Positions 14,718 through 22,725 of a DNA stretch of 27,232 nt are shown here, piece after piece. A program made the position numbers and the translations under genes. Every line of letters starts with the position of its first letter. The stretch's first letter is position 1. Source of the DNA: JAFAVZ01 sp036009105 (GTDB lineage Bacteria > Acidobacteriota > Thermoanaerobaculia > Gp7-AA8); the NCBI GenBank assembly GCA_036009105.1, contig DASYMJ010000333.1, positions 1-27,232 on the forward strand. The letters are read 5' to 3'. The notes under the pieces were generated by a model that was not told where the DNA came from, ran no database searches, and was given only the letters and a program-made list of their open reading frames with translations.

Positions 14718-16262
14718 TCAGTTGTCGTTGAACAGCTCGATGAATTCGTAGATGAAGTTGCCGGTGCCGAGGGCGTCGGAGAACTCGTTGATGAAGACCC
14801 CTTTCGTGCAGCCGGTGAGGCCGCCCGTGCCCGGCGTGCCGGAGGTCGACGCCACCTTGTTCCAGGTGCCGAGCGTTCCCACCGCGCCGCAGGTGGCGCG
14901 CTGCAGGCTCTTGCCGCCGGCAGCATCCATCCCCACGGTCGCACCGTCCACGGTCAGCGCGGCCGCGTCTTTCAGGGTGTAGGTCTCGCTGCCGTTGATC
15001 TGGGGCATGGTGTCGGCGGTGTTGATGTAGGTGACGTTCGCGGCGAGGGTCACGCCCCAGAAGGTCTCGAACTGCGCCTTCGTCGCGTTGCGGCCGATGA
15101 TCACGTAGCCGTGCGACGGGATCTTGGTGCCGGCCGGGATGGTGTAGGTCTGCGTCGCGTTCGCCTGCACGAGCTGCCAGTTGGCGATGGAGACGGAGTC
15201 ATCGACGGCGAACGCGCGGGGCAGTCCGGAGGCGACGAGCTCGTTCGGCCCCTGGTGCACCGCGCCGTCCGCGCTGACGGTGAAGGTGCCCCAGCCGTTG
15301 GTCGTGATCTTGATGTTGCCGACGCAGTAGCCGGTCGTGCTCCGGAGCGCGGCGCCGGGGTTCCCCTCTTCGCTCTGCACAACGAACGCCGCGGGCGCCG
15401 TGATGCACGCGACGGAGCCGGCGAGGAGGACGTGATCGACCACGTCGATGCGCGGGAGGTCCCAGCCGGCGGACTGCCCGCTGCCGACGCCGATCACGGC
15501 CACGGCAGGTTTCGCGGTGTTGAAGTACGTCGGGTTGGTGCTCGACTCGCTGCCGTGATGGTTGACGTGCATCAGGTCGATGCCGCCCGCGCTGATCAGC
15601 GGATTCGCGCCGCCCGGCGAGATGGCCTGGATCACCGAGGTCTCCACGTTGTTCTGGGTGGTGGAGCGGCCGGTGCAGGCGTCGGAGCCGCCGCCCATGT
15701 CTGAGGCCCAGATGTAGTCGAAGCCGTTGTACTGGATGAGCAGGGCGATGGAACGGTCGTTCTCGTCGGAGACGGAGACGCTGCCGCCGCCGATGATGGA
15801 GCCGTTGCGGGCGATGCAGGTGAGCGTCGCGCCGTTGCCCAGGGCGATGACGGTGCCGACCGGCATGGCCACCGGCGCGCCGGCGGTGGTCGTCGCCGCG
15901 GCGGTGTTCCATCCGGTGACGCAGGAGGAGGTGGTCGCCGAGCCGTTGTAGTAGTTCTTGATGTGGACGTTGTAGCCGGCGTTGATGACTTCATCCAGCC
16001 CGCCGATGTGATCGCAGTGCTGGTGCCCGCCGATCATGTAGTCGAGCCCGCCCGCGGCGGTGACCCCGATGGACTGCAGATACGGCACGACGTGCGCCGT
16101 CCCCTCCCCCGTATCGCCCCCCTCGAGCAGGACGGTCGTCCCATTCGGTCCCTTGATGAGGACGGAGCCGCCCCATCCCACGTCGATGTAATGAATCTCC
16201 AGCGTTTGCCCCAGAACCGGAATTGCGATCAGCGACACCACGAGCAACCAGACACACTTCAT
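14718..16262 (-). CDS. Secreted metallo-beta-lactamase-fold hydrolase with lamin-tail domain
   Basis: Exported protein of 514 aa. The start at 16262 is set by AAGGAG 6 nt upstream and opens a signal peptide (MKCVWLLVVSLIAIPVLG). Residues 20-300 are a ComEC/Rec2-like metallo-beta-lactamase fold: HYIDVGWGGSVLIKGPNG, the metal motif HQHCDH (80-85), IWASDMGGG and MHVNHHGSESS. Unlike ComEC it has no membrane channel, so it is a stand-alone secreted hydrolase, possibly a nuclease or phosphodiesterase. The C-terminal third is lamin-tail-like (NWQLVQ, YTIPAGTKIPSHGYVIIGRN, TYTLKDAAALTVDG). The diagnostic strand VFINEF...EFIELFN, usually first in that domain, comes last, ending two residues before the stop, so the domain is permuted or a second copy is cut off. 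The stop abuts a hairpin repeat. Confidence 0.85.
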   Translation of the reverse strand: MKCVWLLVVSLIAIPVLGQTLEIHYIDVGWGGSVLIKGPNGTTVLLEGGDTGEGTAHVVPYLQSIGVTAAGGLDYMIGGHQHCDHIGGLDEVINAGYNVHIKNYYNGSATTSSCVTGWNTAAATTTAGAPVAMPVGTVIALGNGATLTCIARNGSIIGGGSVSVSDENDRSIALLIQYNGFDYIWASDMGGGSDACTGRSTTQNNVETSVIQAISPGGANPLISAGGIDLMHVNHHGSESSTNPTYFNTAKPAVAVIGVGSGQSAGWDLPRIDVVDHVLLAGSVACITAPAAFVVQSEEGNPGAALRSTTGYCVGNIKITTNGWGTFTVSADGAVHQGPNELVASGLPRAFAVDDSVSIANWQLVQANATQTYTIPAGTKIPSHGYVIIGRNATKAQFETFWGVTLAANVTYINTADTMPQINGSETYTLKDAAALTVDGATVGMDAAGGKSLQRATCGAVGTLGTWNKVASTSGTPGTGGLTGCTKGVFINEFSDALGTGNFIYEFIELFNDN

Positions 16263-16408
16263 ACAGGACTCCTTCTGGAGCGACGCATTGACATAAAGCA
16301 GCCGTTCCGCATGCGAAGGGTTCAAGATGCGTCCGGGAGGGGGCAGGGGATAGTGCTGAAAATCGCGGGGGAATCCATCCGCCTCACCGCCTCGTTTTGG
16401 CCAGCGTC

Positions 16409-17056
16409 ATGAAACGACTCCTCCTCCTTCTCCTCCTCGCCCTTCCCCTGATGGCGGACGAGCGCTTCACCTTCACCGTGGTCGGCATCGACTGCGCGGG
16501 GTGTGCGGGGCCGATCGTGAAGCAGTTGAAAGCGGTGGACGGGGTGAAGAGTGCGAACGTCGACTGGAAGGCGGGGACGGCGACGGTCCAGCTGGCGGAT
16601 GGGGCGGACAGGCAGAAGCTGCGGGCGGCCATCGCGGAGCTGGGGTTCGCGGCGGTCTTTCCGGGGGAAGTGAGGAAGGACCTCCAGGCGCTGCCGGCGG
16701 ATGTGATCAAAACGCTGGACATCGCGGAGCTGCCGGGGACGAAGAGAGTCGATGCGGCGGCGATGGCGGTGAAGGGGAAGATCACGATCCTCGACGTGTA
16801 CGCCGACTGGTGCGGGCCGTGTAAAGTGCTGGAGACGCGGTTGCAGCGTTACATGCAGCTGAACCAGGGCATTGCCATGCGGCGGGTGAACATCGGGAAG
16901 TGGGACAACGAGGCGGCGAAGCAGGCCACGCGCGAGTTCCGGGCCGAGGGGCTGCCGTACATCCGCGTCTACGACCGCAACGGCAAGTTCGTGACGGCCG
17001 TGACCGGCGGGATGTGGGACGAGGTGCTCGCGGCGCTGGAGAAGGCTTCGCGATGA
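16409..17056 (+). CDS. Periplasmic HMA-thioredoxin fusion protein
   Basis: Exported protein of 215 aa joining two redox/metal modules. The start at 16409 (MKRLLLLLLLALPLMA) gives a clean signal peptide. Residues 18-82 are a heavy-metal-associated domain with the metal-binding pair C29-x2-C32 in GIDCAGCAGP. Residues about 120-213 are a thioredoxin fold with active site W134-C135-G-P-C138 and cis-proline in EGLPYIRVYD, resembling the C-terminal domain of DsbD. It may reduce or deliver copper or mercury, or use the HMA part as a docking domain; neither is shown. The stop overlaps the next ATG as ATGA (17053-17056), which suggests coupling to the following barrel-like protein. Confidence 0.88.
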   Translation: MKRLLLLLLLALPLMADERFTFTVVGIDCAGCAGPIVKQLKAVDGVKSANVDWKAGTATVQLADGADRQKLRAAIAELGFAAVFPGEVRKDLQALPADVIKTLDIAELPGTKRVDAAAMAVKGKITILDVYADWCGPCKVLETRLQRYMQLNQGIAMRRVNIGKWDNEAAKQATREFRAEGLPYIRVYDRNGKFVTAVTGGMWDEVLAALEKASR

Positions 17057-18084
17057 GCGAGCGGCGGGCAGCAGGCAGCGAGCAGGAGAGCCGGCTGTGG
17101 CGGAAGGTTCGCGTCGTGCTCCTGCTCGCTGCCCGCTGCTTCCTGCTCGCTCCGCTGCTCGCGCCGCGAGCAGCGCTGGCCTGACCGGCCTGAGCGAATC
17201 CAAACCTCTCCGGTGGAGCAGGTAACGAAACAATCGTAGCGGCGGGGCGGTGGCGCGTCGCCTTCGATGCCGCATACGGCGCCTTCACGACCTCGCACGT
17301 GGCGCAGTGTCCGGACGTGGCGCCGGAATGCGCCACCCAGGTCATCCCGCCGCACATGCATCTTGCGCGCGTCGCCGTCACCCATACCGAGCTCGACGCG
17401 AGCTATGGGCTGGGGCGGCAGATGCAACTCTCGCTGAGCGTGCCGCACGACAGCAAAGACATCCGCATCCGCTACACCACGCTGGAGGGCGCGCCGTTCA
17501 CGCCGCCCTACGGAGACATCCACCATCGCACCGAAACGCTGCGCGGCCTGAGCGATCCGTCGCTCATGCTCGACTGGTCGCCCTCCCCCGGCTGGCAGCT
17601 CGGCGCGGGCACCACCTTCCCCATCGGCCATGTCACCGAGGATCCGGTGCGGCTGGGGAAGGAAGGGTTGACCCACGAGCACACCCAGTTCGGCAGCGGC
17701 ACGTTCAATCCGAAGCTGGCCGTGCAGTGGAATGATGCGCACTTCTTCGCGCGGGCCGAGGGGCGGCTGACGGCTTATGAGAGCAGCGGCGGGTATCGGG
17801 CGCCGAACACGTTCCTCCTCTCGGCCGGGCCGAGCCTGCGGGTGGGGCCGGTCGCGATCGAGCCGCGGATCAACGGGCAATACCAGGGAAGGGCGCGGTG
17901 GCACGGCGAGGCGGACGAAGGGAGCGGTTTCCACAACGGCGGCGTGCGGCTGCAACTGGGGATTCCGCTGGGATCGATCACCGTCGCGCCAAGTGTCTAC
18001 CGCGAGCTGTGGTCGCACGGCTTCGACGGGCAGGCGTTCCGCCAGTCCACGACGTGGTCCGTGGCGATCGGGCGAACGTTCTAG
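17053..18084 (+). pseudogene. Predicted outer-membrane barrel-like protein with two in-frame TGA codons
   Basis: Product unrecognised. One frame runs 17053-18084. It starts in the ATGA overlap with the thioredoxin gene and opens with a signal-peptide-like stretch (RKVRVVLLLAARCFLLAP, ending RAALA). It then meets TGA at 17182-17184 and TGA at 17191-17193, and continues ANPNLSGGAGNETIVAAG, RWRVAFDAAYGAFTTSHV to a natural TAG. The mature part (about 295 aa) has alternating polar/apolar strands (MQLSLSVPHD, SLMLDWSPS, WQLGAGTTFPIG) and ends WSVAIGRTF with terminal Phe, like an outer-membrane barrel. The 12 bp between the ALA and AN codons carry both stops; without them a normal ALA cleavage site would result. 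The first GTG after the stops (17299) would give an unexported 261-aa product. The signal-peptide region coincides with a hairpin repeat. Confidence 0.6.
17057..17150. repeat. Heptad-built hairpin repeat, family 3 (copy 1)
   Basis: Left arm units: GCGAGCG (17057), GCGGGCA (17064), GCAGGCA (17071), GCGAGCA (17078). Right arm units: TGCTCGC (17123), TGCCCGC (17130), TGCTTCC (17137), TGCTCGC (17144). The 38-nt loop begins GGAGAGCCGGCT and ends CTCC. It starts on the base after the thioredoxin stop. The second copy is at 22178-22267. Confidence 0.82.
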
Positions 18085-18141
18085 CCAGCGAGGCCGCCGC
18101 GGCTTGGCGAGCCAGCGCAGCCGGCCGCGCCGGCCGGCTAG
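18081..18141. repeat. GC-rich inverted repeat between convergent stops
   Basis: The interval is bounded by CTAGCC (18081-18086) and GGCTAG (18136-18141), each containing one of the two facing stop codons. Inside, GCCAGCG occurs twice as a direct repeat and GCCGGCC-GCGC-CGGCCGGC forms a strong stem near 18120-18138. It is a likely bidirectional terminator, distinct in sequence from the other repeats. Confidence 0.6.
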
Positions 18142-19421
18142 GTGCGGCGGATGGCGCGCACGCGCGGCGTGCCGCCGCCGGTCTGCGTACCGGTGACGTT
18201 CAGCGCGCCGGTGAGCATCGCCGTATCGTTGCCGCTCCTCACCACGATCACGGCCGAGCCCGACGCGGCGTTCGCGCCGATGCTGAACACGGCGTAGACA
18301 TAGTTGCCCGCGTACTTGAAATCGGATAGGCGGCGGACGCCGGGGTTCAGCACCTCGAAGGTGGTCATGCCGCTGGTGAAGCCGTCGCCGGCCACCGCGA
18401 TGGAAACCGTGTCGCCGGCCTTGAGCGACGCGGGAGCGGCGCTGAGGCTGAAGTCGCTGCGGCCGGACGGCGTGACCCCGACCCACTTCGGGTTGAGCCG
18501 CGTCACGCCGGCGCTGGTGACCATGAGGTTGCCGTAGATCTTGCCGTTCTCCACCCGGATGGTGCCGCCGAAGAACTCCGTCGGGAAGGGAACCACCTTC
18601 GCGTCGCGCCAGACGCCGTCCAGGTTGCGCGGATCGACCGGGCCGTCGAGCGGCTCGGCGTAGAGGCGGTACGCGCCGGCGGGCACGGGCTGCAGGGTGA
18701 AGTCGCCGTTGCTGTTGGTGAGCGCGGTGGCGACCGGCTCCCCCTGATCGTTCATGGCCACGACCTGCGCGGCGAAGATGCCGCCGCTGTCACCCATCAC
18801 CCGCCCCTGCAGCGTGGCCCCCATCGACCCGACCTCGGACCGCGGATAGACGGCGGAGATGGCCACCGTATCGTCGCTGGTCAGCGCCGTCGGGCCGCCC
18901 TTGCTCACCCACGGATACATCACCGAGGAGAGCACGCCGGAGTGGTCGAGGCCGAGGAGATGGCCGACCTCGTGCTCCAGGGCGAGCTGGACGTTGTAGT
19001 CGCTGTTCATCATGGAGGCGTCGACCTGGATGTCGGCCTCGCGCATCTGTCCGGTGGGGATGTCGTACCAGTTCGTGGTCGCGGCGATGAAGCCCTGCCC
19101 CTTGAAGAGATCGTCCATCAGGGTGACGCTGTTCTGTCCGTTGGGGCCGGCCTGGAGGTTGTCTCCCACGCCGAGGGGACGGAAGGAGATGTCGGCATCG
19201 GGAATCTGGCTCCAGGCGTCGAACGCGCGATCGACCACCGCTTCGGCGCCGTTGAAGCTGTTCGCGACCCGACGGTCGACGATGTACGACAGCGGAAACG
19301 CGCTCTTCGCCCAGTAGACAGGCGTGGCCGCTCCCGACATCGGATAAGTCAGCCGCGTCGCGCCCAACGAAGGGATCGCGACGAGGACGAACAGCGCGAA
19401 GAGGACGATTTTCCGGGACAT
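18138..19421 (-). CDS. Secreted matrixin-family zinc metalloprotease
   Basis: Exported endopeptidase of 427 aa. I prefer the ATG at 19421 (MSRKIVLFALFVLVAIPSLG), which gives a compact signal peptide; an in-frame ATG at 19454 would add 11 residues. The catalytic domain (about 22-190) holds the zinc site HEVGHLLGLDH (150-160) and the Met-turn SVMYPW, both hallmarks of matrixins (M10). No cysteine-switch pro-peptide is visible. Next comes a carboxypeptidase-regulatory-like domain (GATLQGRVMGDSGGIFAAQV, NGDFTLQPVPAGAYRLYAEP) and an Ig-like/IPT-like C-terminal domain (SLSAAPASLKAGDTVSIAVA). The extra domains suggest surface or substrate binding. RidA lies upstream on the same strand behind a hairpin repeat, so the two are probably separate units. 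Confidence 0.9.
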   Translation of the reverse strand: MSRKIVLFALFVLVAIPSLGATRLTYPMSGAATPVYWAKSAFPLSYIVDRRVANSFNGAEAVVDRAFDAWSQIPDADISFRPLGVGDNLQAGPNGQNSVTLMDDLFKGQGFIAATTNWYDIPTGQMREADIQVDASMMNSDYNVQLALEHEVGHLLGLDHSGVLSSVMYPWVSKGGPTALTSDDTVAISAVYPRSEVGSMGATLQGRVMGDSGGIFAAQVVAMNDQGEPVATALTNSNGDFTLQPVPAGAYRLYAEPLDGPVDPRNLDGVWRDAKVVPFPTEFFGGTIRVENGKIYGNLMVTSAGVTRLNPKWVGVTPSGRSDFSLSAAPASLKAGDTVSIAVAGDGFTSGMTTFEVLNPGVRRLSDFKYAGNYVYAVFSIGANAASGSAVIVVRSGNDTAMLTGALNVTGTQTGGGTPRVRAIRRT

Positions 19422-19461
19422 GGCTGGGGGCGGTAGGTGCAAGGGAGTTGCCATGATAACA

Positions 19462-19533
19462 GTTATTAGTTGTCAGTTGTCGGTTGTCGGTACGACGGAC
19501 TCTACTGATAACTGACAACCGACAACTGACCAC
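19462..19533. repeat. Heptad-built hairpin repeat, family 1 (copy 2)
   Basis: Left arm units: GTTATTA (19462), GTTGTCA (19469), GTTGTCG (19476), GTTGTCG (19483). The loop GTACGACGGACTCTAC (19490-19505) has the same 16-nt length as in copy 1. Right arm units: TGATAAC (19506), TGACAAC (19513), CGACAAC (19520), TGACCAC (19527). It abuts the RidA stop codon (19533-19535). Confidence 0.85.
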
Positions 19534-19910
19534 TACCGAAGCGCAGCGACGAGATCGATCTCCACCAGCGCCCCCTTCGGCAGCCCGGAGACCTGCACGG
19601 TGGTGCGGGCGGGCTTGTGGTCGCCCATGTACTCGGCATAGATGGCGTTCAGAGTCTGGAAGTTGGCCAGGTCGGTCACGAAGACGGTGGCCTTCACCAC
19701 CTTGCTGAAATCGGCGCCGGCTTCCTTCAGCACGGCCTTCAGGTTGTCGAAAACGCGGCGGGTCTGGGCGGCGAAGTCGCTGCCGACGAGCTCGCCGGTG
19801 GCGGGGTCGAGCGCCACCTGGCCGGAGGTGTAGAGCATGCCGTCCACCCGCACGGCCTGGGAGTAGGGGCCGATCGCCTTGGGGGCGTCGCTGGTCGCAA
19901 TGAAGTCCAT
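19533..19910 (-). CDS. ridA: RidA-family enamine/imine deaminase
   Basis: Small cytosolic enzyme of 125 aa, the usual family length. It hydrolyses reactive enamines/imines made by PLP enzymes such as threonine dehydratase, protecting other PLP enzymes. Visible signatures: AIGPYSQAV at the N-terminus, LYTSGQVALDPATGELVG, and the active-site arginine R102 in KPARTTVQVSGLPKGALVEI with E117, the pair that marks the RidA rather than the Rid2-7 subgroups. A GGAAAGGA ribosome binding site lies 9 nt before the ATG. A minus-strand -10 TATACT (19941-19936) overlaps the divergent promoter of the TPR gene. Confidence 0.93.
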   Translation of the reverse strand: MDFIATSDAPKAIGPYSQAVRVDGMLYTSGQVALDPATGELVGSDFAAQTRRVFDNLKAVLKEAGADFSKVVKATVFVTDLANFQTLNAIYAEYMGDHKPARTTVQVSGLPKGALVEIDLVAALR

Positions 19911-19935
19911 GTCGCGTAATCCTTTCCGGGCGCGC

Positions 19936-19956
19936 AGTATAGCGGCCCGTTATAAT
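19936..19956. promoter_or_regulatory. Divergent -10 elements (RidA / TPR gene)
   Basis: TATACT on the minus strand (19941-19936) serves ridA, and TATAAT on the plus strand (19951-19956) serves the TPR gene, whose ATG at 19969 lies 12 bp further on; the leader would be only about 6 nt. No consensus -35 is visible for either. Confidence 0.55.
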
Positions 19957-19968
19957 CCCGGCGCGATC

Positions 19969-22176
19969 ATGAGCACGTATCTCGGCAATCCCGCCCTGTC
20001 GACCGCGGTCAAGGACCGGGTCAGCTCCACCTTCCATCAGGCGCTCGCGCTGTACCGGCAGGGCAGGATCCAGGAAGTCGTGGCCGGCTGCACGCTCATC
20101 CTGCAGATGGACCCGCTGTTCGACCCGGCCAAGAAGCTGATGGAGAAGGCGCGCAATCCCTCCTCCCCCATCGACGTCGAGACGCTCTCCCCCACCACCT
20201 CGGCCGACGAAGCGCTGCGCGAGGCGCGCAATTCGATGACCCGGCGCGACTTCCAGCGCGTCATCCAGATCACCACGGAGATCCTCACCAACGACCTCAT
20301 GAACGACGACGCCCGCATCCTGGGCGACGAGGCACGGGAGAAGATGGAGGCCGGCCCGTTCGTGGAGCAGTTCGCCCGAAAGTGCGAGCAGCACCTCGCC
20401 AACGGCAACCTCCCCGCGGCGAAGACCGATCTGGAGAAGGCCCGCGCGCTCGATCCCGACCACCCGATGATCAAGCAGATCGAGAAACGGGTGAGCTCGG
20501 CCAGCGGCAAGTGGCCGGCCGCCTCGATGCCCGGCACACCCGCGGCGCCTCCGGCGAAGCCGTCGTTCGTGGTGGACAACCCGCCCCCCACCACCCCCGC
20601 CCGCTCCACCGCGCAGGCGAGCGACTTCGGCTTCACCTTCGAGGAGGAGAAACAGCCGGCCCCGGACGCCGCCCCTTTCTCCTTCGGCGGAGGAGGAGGC
20701 GACGCGCTCTCGAACTTCGCCCCCACCGCCCCCGCCTCCTTCTCCTTCGATGCGCCCGCCGCGCCGGGCTTTTCGTTCGACGCGCCGGCCTCGTCCGGCT
20801 TCTCCTTCGACACTCCGGCGGCCGAAAAGGCGCCGGTGACGGGCGAGTTCGATTTCTCGACCGCCTCGATCGAGACGAGCGCCGACGATCAGAAGAAGAT
20901 CGATCAATACCTCGCCGACGGCGACCGCGCCGCGGCGCGGGGCGACTATCAGGAAGCGATCGATCTCTGGTCGCGCATCTTCCTGATCGACGTCACGAAC
21001 GAGACGGCCTCGGACCGGATCGAGAAGGCGAAGCTGCAGCGGCGGGAGATCGAGGCGAAGATGGACGTCTTGATCGCCGCCGGCGCGACGGCGTTCGACC
21101 GCGGCGACCGGGAAGGCGCCCGCGCGAAGTTCGCCGAGGTGCTGCGGCTCGATCCTCATAACGTCTCGGCCCAGGACTACATGGACCGCATCGCCGAGCA
21201 GACGCCGGCCGGGGGGGAGGTGCCGGAAGCGCCGTACGTCGCGCCGCCGGCGGAGAAGTTCGACATCTTCGCGGACGTGCCGTCGCCCTCGACGGAGACG
21301 CTCCTCCCCCCCGATCCGGGAGTGATCGCGCCGCCGCCCGTGGCGGGCAAACAGAAAGCGGCTCCCGCGCCGGCCAGGGCGAAGCCGAAGAAGACCTCGC
21401 GCTCGATGCCGACCGGCGCGCTGCTCACCATCCTGGCGATCGCGCTCCTCGGCGGAGGCGGCTGGTACGCCTGGCAGCAGTTCGCAAACCGGCCGCCGGC
21501 CATCGACCCCGCGGCGACGCAGCAGATTTTCGCCAAGGCGAACAACCTGGCCAACAAGGGGCAGTACGACCAGGCCATCGCGCTGCTGCAGGATGTGAAG
21601 CCGGATGATTCGCAGCACGACCGCGCGCTCAATCTGATCGCGGACCTGCAGAAGAAAAAGTCGCAGGCGGCGGAGATGGTGGACGGCAAGCCGGCCGGGC
21701 AGTTCTATCAGGAGCAGGTCGAGGCCGGCCGCGCCGCGTTCGAGGCGCATGATTACGTCGGCGCGAAGAAGGCGTTCGAGCAGGCGCAGCGGGTGAAGCC
21801 GATTCCGGATGAGGTGCGGCCGATGTACGACACGGCCGCGCTGCAGGTGGCGAAGCTCGACGCCGCGAAGGCGCTGTTCAATGAGCGCCGCTACGCCGAT
21901 GCGATCGCCAATCTGCAGCCGCTGCTCACCGCCGACCCGTCGAACAAGAACATCGCCCGCATGATCAACGATGCGCACTTCAACCTCGGCGCCACGGCGC
22001 TGCAGGAGGAGAAGCTCCCCGACGCGATGAAGGAGTTCGACGAGGTGCTGAAGACCGACCCGAACGATGAGCTGGCCCGCCGCAGCCGCGAGCTGGCAGT
22101 GCGGTATAGCGGACAGCCGAAGGACCTGCTGTACAAGATTTACGTAAAATACCTGCCGTTGCGACAAGTCGGCTAG
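19969..22176 (+). CDS. Membrane TPR protein with FSF-rich disordered linker
   Basis: Scaffold-type protein of 735 aa, function unknown. The start at 19969 (MSTYLGNPALST) fits the TATAAT promoter just upstream; an in-frame start at 19879 would lie antisense to ridA. N-terminal TPR-like helices (about 15-180; AREKMEAGPFVEQFARKCEQ) lead to a low-complexity linker (about 195-310) with repeated FSF/FxFxF motifs: FGFTFEEE, FSFGGGGG, SFSFDAPAAPGFSFDAPA and SGFSFDTPA. A second TPR set (about 300-410) follows, then a Pro/Ala/Lys stretch, one transmembrane helix (about 482-504, GALLTILAIALLGGGGWYAW) and C-terminal TPRs (about 515-730; ALLQDVKPDDSQHDRALNLI). One half is therefore cytoplasmic and the other periplasmic. 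Hydrophobic Phe motifs in a disordered linker suggest multivalent binding or self-association, which is inference. Confidence 0.85.
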   Translation: MSTYLGNPALSTAVKDRVSSTFHQALALYRQGRIQEVVAGCTLILQMDPLFDPAKKLMEKARNPSSPIDVETLSPTTSADEALREARNSMTRRDFQRVIQITTEILTNDLMNDDARILGDEAREKMEAGPFVEQFARKCEQHLANGNLPAAKTDLEKARALDPDHPMIKQIEKRVSSASGKWPAASMPGTPAAPPAKPSFVVDNPPPTTPARSTAQASDFGFTFEEEKQPAPDAAPFSFGGGGGDALSNFAPTAPASFSFDAPAAPGFSFDAPASSGFSFDTPAAEKAPVTGEFDFSTASIETSADDQKKIDQYLADGDRAAARGDYQEAIDLWSRIFLIDVTNETASDRIEKAKLQRREIEAKMDVLIAAGATAFDRGDREGARAKFAEVLRLDPHNVSAQDYMDRIAEQTPAGGEVPEAPYVAPPAEKFDIFADVPSPSTETLLPPDPGVIAPPPVAGKQKAAPAPARAKPKKTSRSMPTGALLTILAIALLGGGGWYAWQQFANRPPAIDPAATQQIFAKANNLANKGQYDQAIALLQDVKPDDSQHDRALNLIADLQKKKSQAAEMVDGKPAGQFYQEQVEAGRAAFEAHDYVGAKKAFEQAQRVKPIPDEVRPMYDTAALQVAKLDAAKALFNERRYADAIANLQPLLTADPSNKNIARMINDAHFNLGATALQEEKLPDAMKEFDEVLKTDPNDELARRSRELAVRYSGQPKDLLYKIYVKYLPLRQVG

Positions 22177-22177
22177 G

Positions 22178-22267
22178 GCGAGCGGCGAGCAGCGAGCAGG
22201 AGAACCTGGTGCGCTTTACGTGAACGGAGCCGGTTCTCCTGCTCGCTGTTCGCTGTCAGCTGCTCGC
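22178..22267. repeat. Heptad-built hairpin repeat, family 3 (copy 2)
   Basis: Left arm units: GCGAGCG (22178), GCGAGCA (22185), GCGAGCA (22192), then GGAGAACC. Right arm: GGTTCTCC, then TGCTCGC (22240), TGTTCGC (22247), TGTCAGC (22254), TGCTCGC (22261). It begins one base after the TPR gene's TAG and ends just before the RDD gene's ribosome binding site. Confidence 0.85.
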
Positions 22268-22283
22268 CGAATGGGAGGGTGTG

Positions 22284-22721
22284 ATGCGGTTCGATGAAGT
22301 GGAGCTGGAATCTGTGGCCGAGTTTCCGATCGAGGCGGCTCCTGCCGTCACCGCGCACGCCTCCATCTTCAAACGGCTGCTCGCGCTGCTCACCGATCTC
22401 TCCCTCTTCCTCGCCCTCGCCCTGGCGCTCTATCCCCTCCTCCCCCCCGCCCTGCACTGGCCGTCGTTCGCGGCCATGGCGGGGTTCATCATCGTGGTCT
22501 CGTACTACTACTTCGTCGGCACGTGGCTGCTGTGGGGGAAGACCATCGGCGGCGCGATCTTCGACGTGCGCGTGGTCTCGGACGACCGGACGGCGATGCC
22601 GCTGCGCGGAGCCACGATGCGCTGGGCCGGTCTGTACGCGTCGCTGTTGACGGGCGGGATCGGGTTCCTCTTCCGGCTGCCGGACCGGATCTCGCGCACG
22701 CACTGCGTGGCGTCGGCGTAG
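22284..22721 (+). CDS. RDD-family membrane protein
   Basis: Inner-membrane protein of 145 aa. The start at 22284 is set by GGGAGG 5-6 nt upstream. The RDD signature arginine and aspartate are in IFKRLLALLTDLSLFL, and the later motif GKTIGGAIFDVRVV is typical. Three hydrophobic segments lie at about 30-55, 60-88 and 113-135. Family functions are diverse: a few members are Na+/H+ antiporters and most are unassigned. The N-terminal 25 residues are acidic and soluble. It is followed by mscL after 45 bp containing a small hairpin, so both may share a transcript. Confidence 0.85.
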   Translation: MRFDEVELESVAEFPIEAAPAVTAHASIFKRLLALLTDLSLFLALALALYPLLPPALHWPSFAAMAGFIIVVSYYYFVGTWLLWGKTIGGAIFDVRVVSDDRTAMPLRGATMRWAGLYASLLTGGIGFLFRLPDRISRTHCVASA

Positions 22722-22725
22722 AGGC

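Noticed and set aside
17182..17193. TGA recoding (selenocysteine or alternative code) in the barrel-like gene
   Set aside because: Other genes here end at TGA in family-typical places (5214, 13663, 14634), and no SECIS-like hairpin is evident just after the codons.
18790..22167. 1125-codon minus-strand frame opposite the TPR gene, RidA and matrixin
   Set aside because: It spans three well-supported genes on both strands and has Arg/Leu/His-rich composition without any domain.
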